A DNA stretch of 64,000 bases, taken from NCBI GenBank assembly GCA_031292035.1, contig JARLHX010000179.1, positions 1-64,000 on the forward strand, given 5' to 3'. The first letter of the stretch is position 1. Each line of letters begins with the position of its first letter. The DNA comes from Negativicutes bacterium. GTDB taxonomy: Bacteria; Bacillota_C; Negativicutes; Sporomusales_B; JARLHX01. A program made the translations under genes and the position numbers. Shown piece after piece: positions 60,246 to 64,000 of this stretch. A model generated the notes under the pieces. The model was not told the DNA's origin. It saw nothing but the letters and a program-made list of their open reading frames with translations, and searched no databases.

Positions 60246-62951
60246 CTATTTTACTGCTATTTGCAGGGCCTCTTCTTCTGGCATCGGTCGGTAAAAAAAG
60301 AATCCCTGTGTCCTATCACACCGACAATTAGTTACATGGGTAAGTTGCTCCTCGGTTTCCACTCCCTCCGCCACAACAGTAAGCCCTAAGGCATGGGCCA
60401 TGTTTACAATTGACATCACAAAGCTGAGTTGGCGCTGATCCGATCCCAGCATACTTATAAGCGCCCTTGAGATCTTCAATGTATCTACAGGCAATTGTAG
60501 AAGTTTTGTCAATGACGAATATCCTTCGCCAAAATCATCCAGCGATACATTTATCCCTAACTTCTGTAGCTGGATTAACTTATCAGCATTATCCTCCACC
60601 GATTCCATAAATACACTTTCTGTGATCTCAATGCCAAGTTGACTGGGTTCAATACCAGCAACCTTTATCGCGCCTGCAACGATGTCGCAAAAGTCATCGG
60701 CTTCAATTTGCAGCACAGATACATTGACGTCCACGTGCAGATCACCAAGCCCCAAGTCTATAAGACGTTTCGCAAAGCGGCAAGCCTCTTGTAGAACCCA
60801 TGCTCCTATCGGTTGGATTAAGCGATTTTGCTCAGCAATCGGAATGAATTGCATTGGTGGCACCGTACCGAATTCAGGACTCATCCAGCGCAGCAAAGCT
60901 TCGAAGCCCACAAGATTACCCTCATTCGTCATGACCGGCTGATAGTGTAGAGACAATTCTCCCCGTTCAAGAGCGTGGTGCAGGTTGTTCGCGAGCAACA
61001 TCTTTTCGCGCATACGCTGCTGAATGCCCTGATCATAAAATTGCCATGTCTGTTTGCCGTTTTGTTTCGCTGCGTAAAGGGCCGCATCCGCGTTTTTCAA
61101 GATTTCTTCAACTGAAGTACCGTTTTCAGGGAAAAGAGCAATACCAGCCGTCGCTGCGATCCGCACGGTCGAACCTTCGCAATCACACCAAAAGTCAAAC
61201 GATTTAGTAAATTTATCGGCAATATCCATAATCTCTTGCCGGTCTTTAGGATTTGACAAGATGACAACAAACTCATCGCCTGCCAGTCTGCCTACAAAGG
61301 CATTCTTTCCTGCATTGTCCGCAATATGCTTGCTGGCTTCAACAATTAGGATGTCGCCGCAACTATGGCCAACTGTGTCATTGATTAGCTTGAGATTATC
61401 GAGGTCCACGAAAAAAACTGCGCCCTGAGATTCGCCCCTCTGGGCCCTGTCCATTTCCTCCTGTAGACGATAATATAAGCTGCGCCGATTAGGTAAGCCT
61501 GTCAAGGTATCGGTATAAGCCAATTGCCGAATTTCGGCATGGGTTTCGGCTCGCTCCAGAGAAATAGACGCAAGATGCCCATATTGCCGCAAAGTATCAA
61601 GCATTCCTTCACTGGGGGCTGGAATGATACGATCCCACTCTGCCGTTAAGGCTCCCACGACTGTCTCGCCAACCTTCAAGGGCAAGCAAATAACACTTCT
61701 CACCCCTCTAAAACTACTATCTGAAATCCGTTGAGTATAACCCTGATAATCCGGCACATAAATCAGTTCTTCACTGGAAATAACTTCGCCAATCAGCCCC
61801 TCTGAGACCAAGTGATGATCTCCGATATATTTTGCTTGCATCCCGTCACCATAACGAACGATCCACTCAGTCCCATCTAAATTCAACGTGGCAATGAGAC
61901 CATTGGGGGCTCCTACAAGCCGGAGAGCATCTTGTAAGATTGTCTGCAAGAGGCCATCGGTGTCCCCATAATCGGTTACGAGACGACTTGTCGTATCTTG
62001 AAGAATCAGTAGTCTTTTCTCCAATCCTTGCTGTTTCAGGTTGCGCCTTATCAAAAGTCCGCAGAAGCCGGCAATGAAGATTGTCATTACTGCAGCGACA
62101 CCGATATAGGTGTTTTTGCGTTTAACATACTCTTGCAGCACATCACGGTCTGCCATAGCCACATTGACGTAAACGGAATACTCTGGGAGGACCCGATATG
62201 CATTTAGACGCATGGTATCATCACTAACATTTGGTGCACGCACTGTTCCGAAAGGATGCTGCAAAGCATTCGGATAAATGCCACCGCTTCTAATATCAAT
62301 AACTTGATCCCTAATGTCCGCACCTTGGCGGATCCGGGTAAATCCATCCAGTCCAGTTACGGAGATAATCTTTCCAGGTCCGAGTTCCATCGCCCCAAAA
62401 GATTCCATCAGATATGTTGGGCTTACGGCGATGACAAAAATACCCCTGAAGGAACCGTCCGGTCCGGTAATTCGACGACTCAACGGAATAGTCATTTGAT
62501 GTGATTGCCGCCCCATGATCGTCTTACCAACATACATCCGATCTACTGCCTCATCACGAAGGGCGCAGAAATAATCCCTGTCGGAAATATCATAGTGGGC
62601 CGATTCCTCAAGCAATAGGTGATTCATCACTCCCCGCTCGTCAGTCATACCGACCTGGGTTCTAGATGAATCGTTCTTTACTCGGGCTAAGACCGATTGA
62701 AAGTCTGGTCCTAAGATTCCTTCCTGCTGATAGGCCTGCCGCAAAGCAAGCAGATCTTTATCAACCTCCAGGAAAACCTTCCGTACATGATCCTCATAGA
62801 CTCGGGCAAGATTCATCTCCTCCCGATAAGCGGCTTCAATTTCTTTGTCATATTCAAAAGAACATTGCCTCCACACGAAAAGCCAAACACACAAGATTAG
62901 AAGAATACCAAATATACTAATCAGCCGATACCCGGCAAATCTATTACTCAT
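60246..62951 (-). CDS. Cache-GAF-GGDEF-EAL c-di-GMP signalling protein
   Basis: This 901-residue membrane protein has membrane helices at about 10-28 and 280-302 enclosing an external Cache domain (with HYDISDRDYFCALRDEAVDR). A GAF domain follows (about 320-465), then GGDEF with GRLAGDEFVVIL and EAL with GFEALLRWMSPEFG, ITESVFME and DDFGEGYSSL. AGDEF in place of GGDEF may weaken cyclase activity. The EAL metal and catalytic residues appear complete, so phosphodiesterase activity is likely. The chemoreceptor gene lies 191 bases upstream in the same direction. Confidence 0.9.
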   Translation of the reverse strand: MSNRFAGYRLISIFGILLILCVWLFVWRQCSFEYDKEIEAAYREEMNLARVYEDHVRKVFLEVDKDLLALRQAYQQEGILGPDFQSVLARVKNDSSRTQVGMTDERGVMNHLLLEESAHYDISDRDYFCALRDEAVDRMYVGKTIMGRQSHQMTIPLSRRITGPDGSFRGIFVIAVSPTYLMESFGAMELGPGKIISVTGLDGFTRIRQGADIRDQVIDIRSGGIYPNALQHPFGTVRAPNVSDDTMRLNAYRVLPEYSVYVNVAMADRDVLQEYVKRKNTYIGVAAVMTIFIAGFCGLLIRRNLKQQGLEKRLLILQDTTSRLVTDYGDTDGLLQTILQDALRLVGAPNGLIATLNLDGTEWIVRYGDGMQAKYIGDHHLVSEGLIGEVISSEELIYVPDYQGYTQRISDSSFRGVRSVICLPLKVGETVVGALTAEWDRIIPAPSEGMLDTLRQYGHLASISLERAETHAEIRQLAYTDTLTGLPNRRSLYYRLQEEMDRAQRGESQGAVFFVDLDNLKLINDTVGHSCGDILIVEASKHIADNAGKNAFVGRLAGDEFVVILSNPKDRQEIMDIADKFTKSFDFWCDCEGSTVRIAATAGIALFPENGTSVEEILKNADAALYAAKQNGKQTWQFYDQGIQQRMREKMLLANNLHHALERGELSLHYQPVMTNEGNLVGFEALLRWMSPEFGTVPPMQFIPIAEQNRLIQPIGAWVLQEACRFAKRLIDLGLGDLHVDVNVSVLQIEADDFCDIVAGAIKVAGIEPSQLGIEITESVFMESVEDNADKLIQLQKLGINVSLDDFGEGYSSLTKLLQLPVDTLKISRALISMLGSDQRQLSFVMSIVNMAHALGLTVVAEGVETEEQLTHVTNCRCDRTQGFFFYRPMPEEEALQIAVK

Positions 62952-63142
62952 CGATATTCCCCCTCTCCAGGTCCATGCCTTTGTGATCTTGGCCTAAGCT
63001 ATACCAACACTACCAAATTGGCGAGACCGATTAATTCGAAGTTGTCGATAATTTTTCAAACCAAAGCAGTCCCTAAATAGGGCACAAGGTTACTGTGGAA
63101 GCATAACGCTCTCTTAACACTGGAATCGTTCTAGTGCAGCAA

Positions 63143-64000
63143 TTAACTGCCTCTTAAAACTTCAATCCCTACTCTTGAATTCTTTTCAATTGCTTTGATC
63201 GTCTTATCCAAGTGACCAAAAACCCGTTCCGATAGTTGCTGAGCCTGAAGTAACAGACTGCGCGCTTGTGTCGAATTCTTATCGTTAACCGCATCGATTA
63301 CTGCTGTTCCCGTACTATGTAACTTGTTATGCTCTCCGTCTATGGCCTTCCACTCTGCAGCGAGATCGGGATGGGTTATGTGAAGGGAATGATAGAAGTG
63401 ACCAAAGGCGCAGCGTTTAGAATTTGTCTGTATGGGATAAACTTTCATTTCATCCACTATCCGCCGCAAATTCTTCATCCAATTACCATGAGCTTCCTTT
63501 GCTTTCAACAGATTATTTATCAATTCTTCATTGGAAATAGCATTGATTCCACCGGTCAAAGACACTGTCATATCTCTAACGATATCGCTCAAATCCTCGT
63601 CAATCTTAGAAATACGTCTTGCGTTTTCTGCGCTTTGTTTGGCGTCATCGTGAATAATCTGAGTCATAGTAAGCAGTTTTTCCGCATCCTGAGCCGAAGA
63701 GTTCATCGCTTGGTTTACTTCGGTCGTTGAGTCTTTGATGTTCTGTAAGGATTCTGATACTTTATACACATCTTTGATTGTGTCATTTAGCATAAACACA
63801 TTCTCCTTGATGGTTTCAGATATCATATCCAGTTTTTCATTCATGTTGTTAGTGGATTTCATCGTATCATCAAGACTTTCCTTACTGCCGCTCGCAGCTT
63901 TATGGATGTTGTTAACGAAAACCCTCATGTCGTCCAGACTCTTTTTGGTGTTGTCTGCCAGCTTTCTTATTTCGTTTGCTACCACGGCGAACCCTCGTCC
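63143..64000 (-). CDS. Methyl-accepting chemotaxis protein with CZB zinc-binding domain (partial)
   Basis: The gene is cut by the right window edge; the visible 285 or so residues are the C-terminal part. It begins in the signalling tip ([20 protein letters not shown]), continues through the descending coiled coil and ends in a chemoreceptor zinc-binding domain. The CZB ligands appear as His in HGNWMKNL, Cys in RCAFGHFYHS, and histidines in DGEHNKLHS and FGHLDK. CZB receptors sense zinc or oxidants such as hypochlorite. The N-terminal sensor part is outside the window. Confidence 0.9.
   Translation of the reverse strand, partial: GRGFAVVANEIRKLADNTKKSLDDMRVFVNNIHKAASGSKESLDDTMKSTNNMNEKLDMISETIKENVFMLNDTIKDVYKVSESLQNIKDSTTEVNQAMNSSAQDAEKLLTMTQIIHDDAKQSAENARRISKIDEDLSDIVRDMTVSLTGGINAISNEELINNLLKAKEAHGNWMKNLRRIVDEMKVYPIQTNSKRCAFGHFYHSLHITHPDLAAEWKAIDGEHNKLHSTGTAVIDAVNDKNSTQARSLLLQAQQLSERVFGHLDKTIKAIEKNSRVGIEVLRGS

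Overview
The window looks like chromosome from a spore-forming, diderm Firmicute of the Negativicutes (Sporomusaceae-like). It combines a complete gerA-type germinant-receptor operon, which implies endospores, with an outer-membrane secretin, which implies a second membrane. A low-potential molybdenum hydroxylase, C4-dicarboxylate and lactate permeases and many chemotaxis and c-di-GMP proteins fit the same group. The assignment rests on gene content only.

Layout. 1-0.4 kb: a 5S rRNA gene on the minus strand with its own promoter. 1-7.3 kb: a three-subunit molybdenum hydroxylase operon followed by a frameshifted xdhC remnant, a divergent FadR/GntR regulator and an MFS carrier. 7.5-9.3 kb: tRNA-Ser(CGA), tadA, a small zinc-finger protein and a CheW. 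9.5-16.6 kb: a sigma-54 two-component pair, a 2-hydroxyacid dehydrogenase and a lactate-type permease. 16.6-23.6 kb: a drug-efflux MFS and a catabolic operon (DcuC-like carrier, cyclic amidohydrolase, M20 peptidase, exported esterase). 23.6-29.1 kb: an operon with an exported TPR-CHAT protease-like protein, a small exported protein and a secretin. 29.5-32.3 kb: a three-gene membrane module bracketed by two decaying tRNA 3' ends, each with its terminator. 32.4-46.6 kb: an integrated element with integrase, excisionase, primase-helicase, single-strand annealing protein, exonuclease, DUF932 and DUF960 proteins, a membrane-protein cassette and a divergent Xre repressor. It has no capsid, packaging or conjugation genes. 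46.9-51.6 kb: a ferritin-like protein, CheW, a chemoreceptor and a GGDEF/HD-GYP protein. 51.6-59.8 kb: the germination operon, a second copy of the three-gene membrane module, and three copies of a very small gene family, two of them preceded by a hairpin that would bury the ribosome binding site. 59.8-64 kb: a broken small gene, a GGDEF-EAL protein and the C-terminal end of a zinc-binding chemoreceptor cut by the window edge.

The observations most worth following are the CHAT/secretin operon, the duplicated membrane module beside germination genes, the small-gene family with its hairpin leader, the series of tRNA scars that suggests repeated island insertion, and the roughly 14-kb element that resembles a phage satellite. 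All functions are inferred from recognisable motifs and context; no database search was possible.
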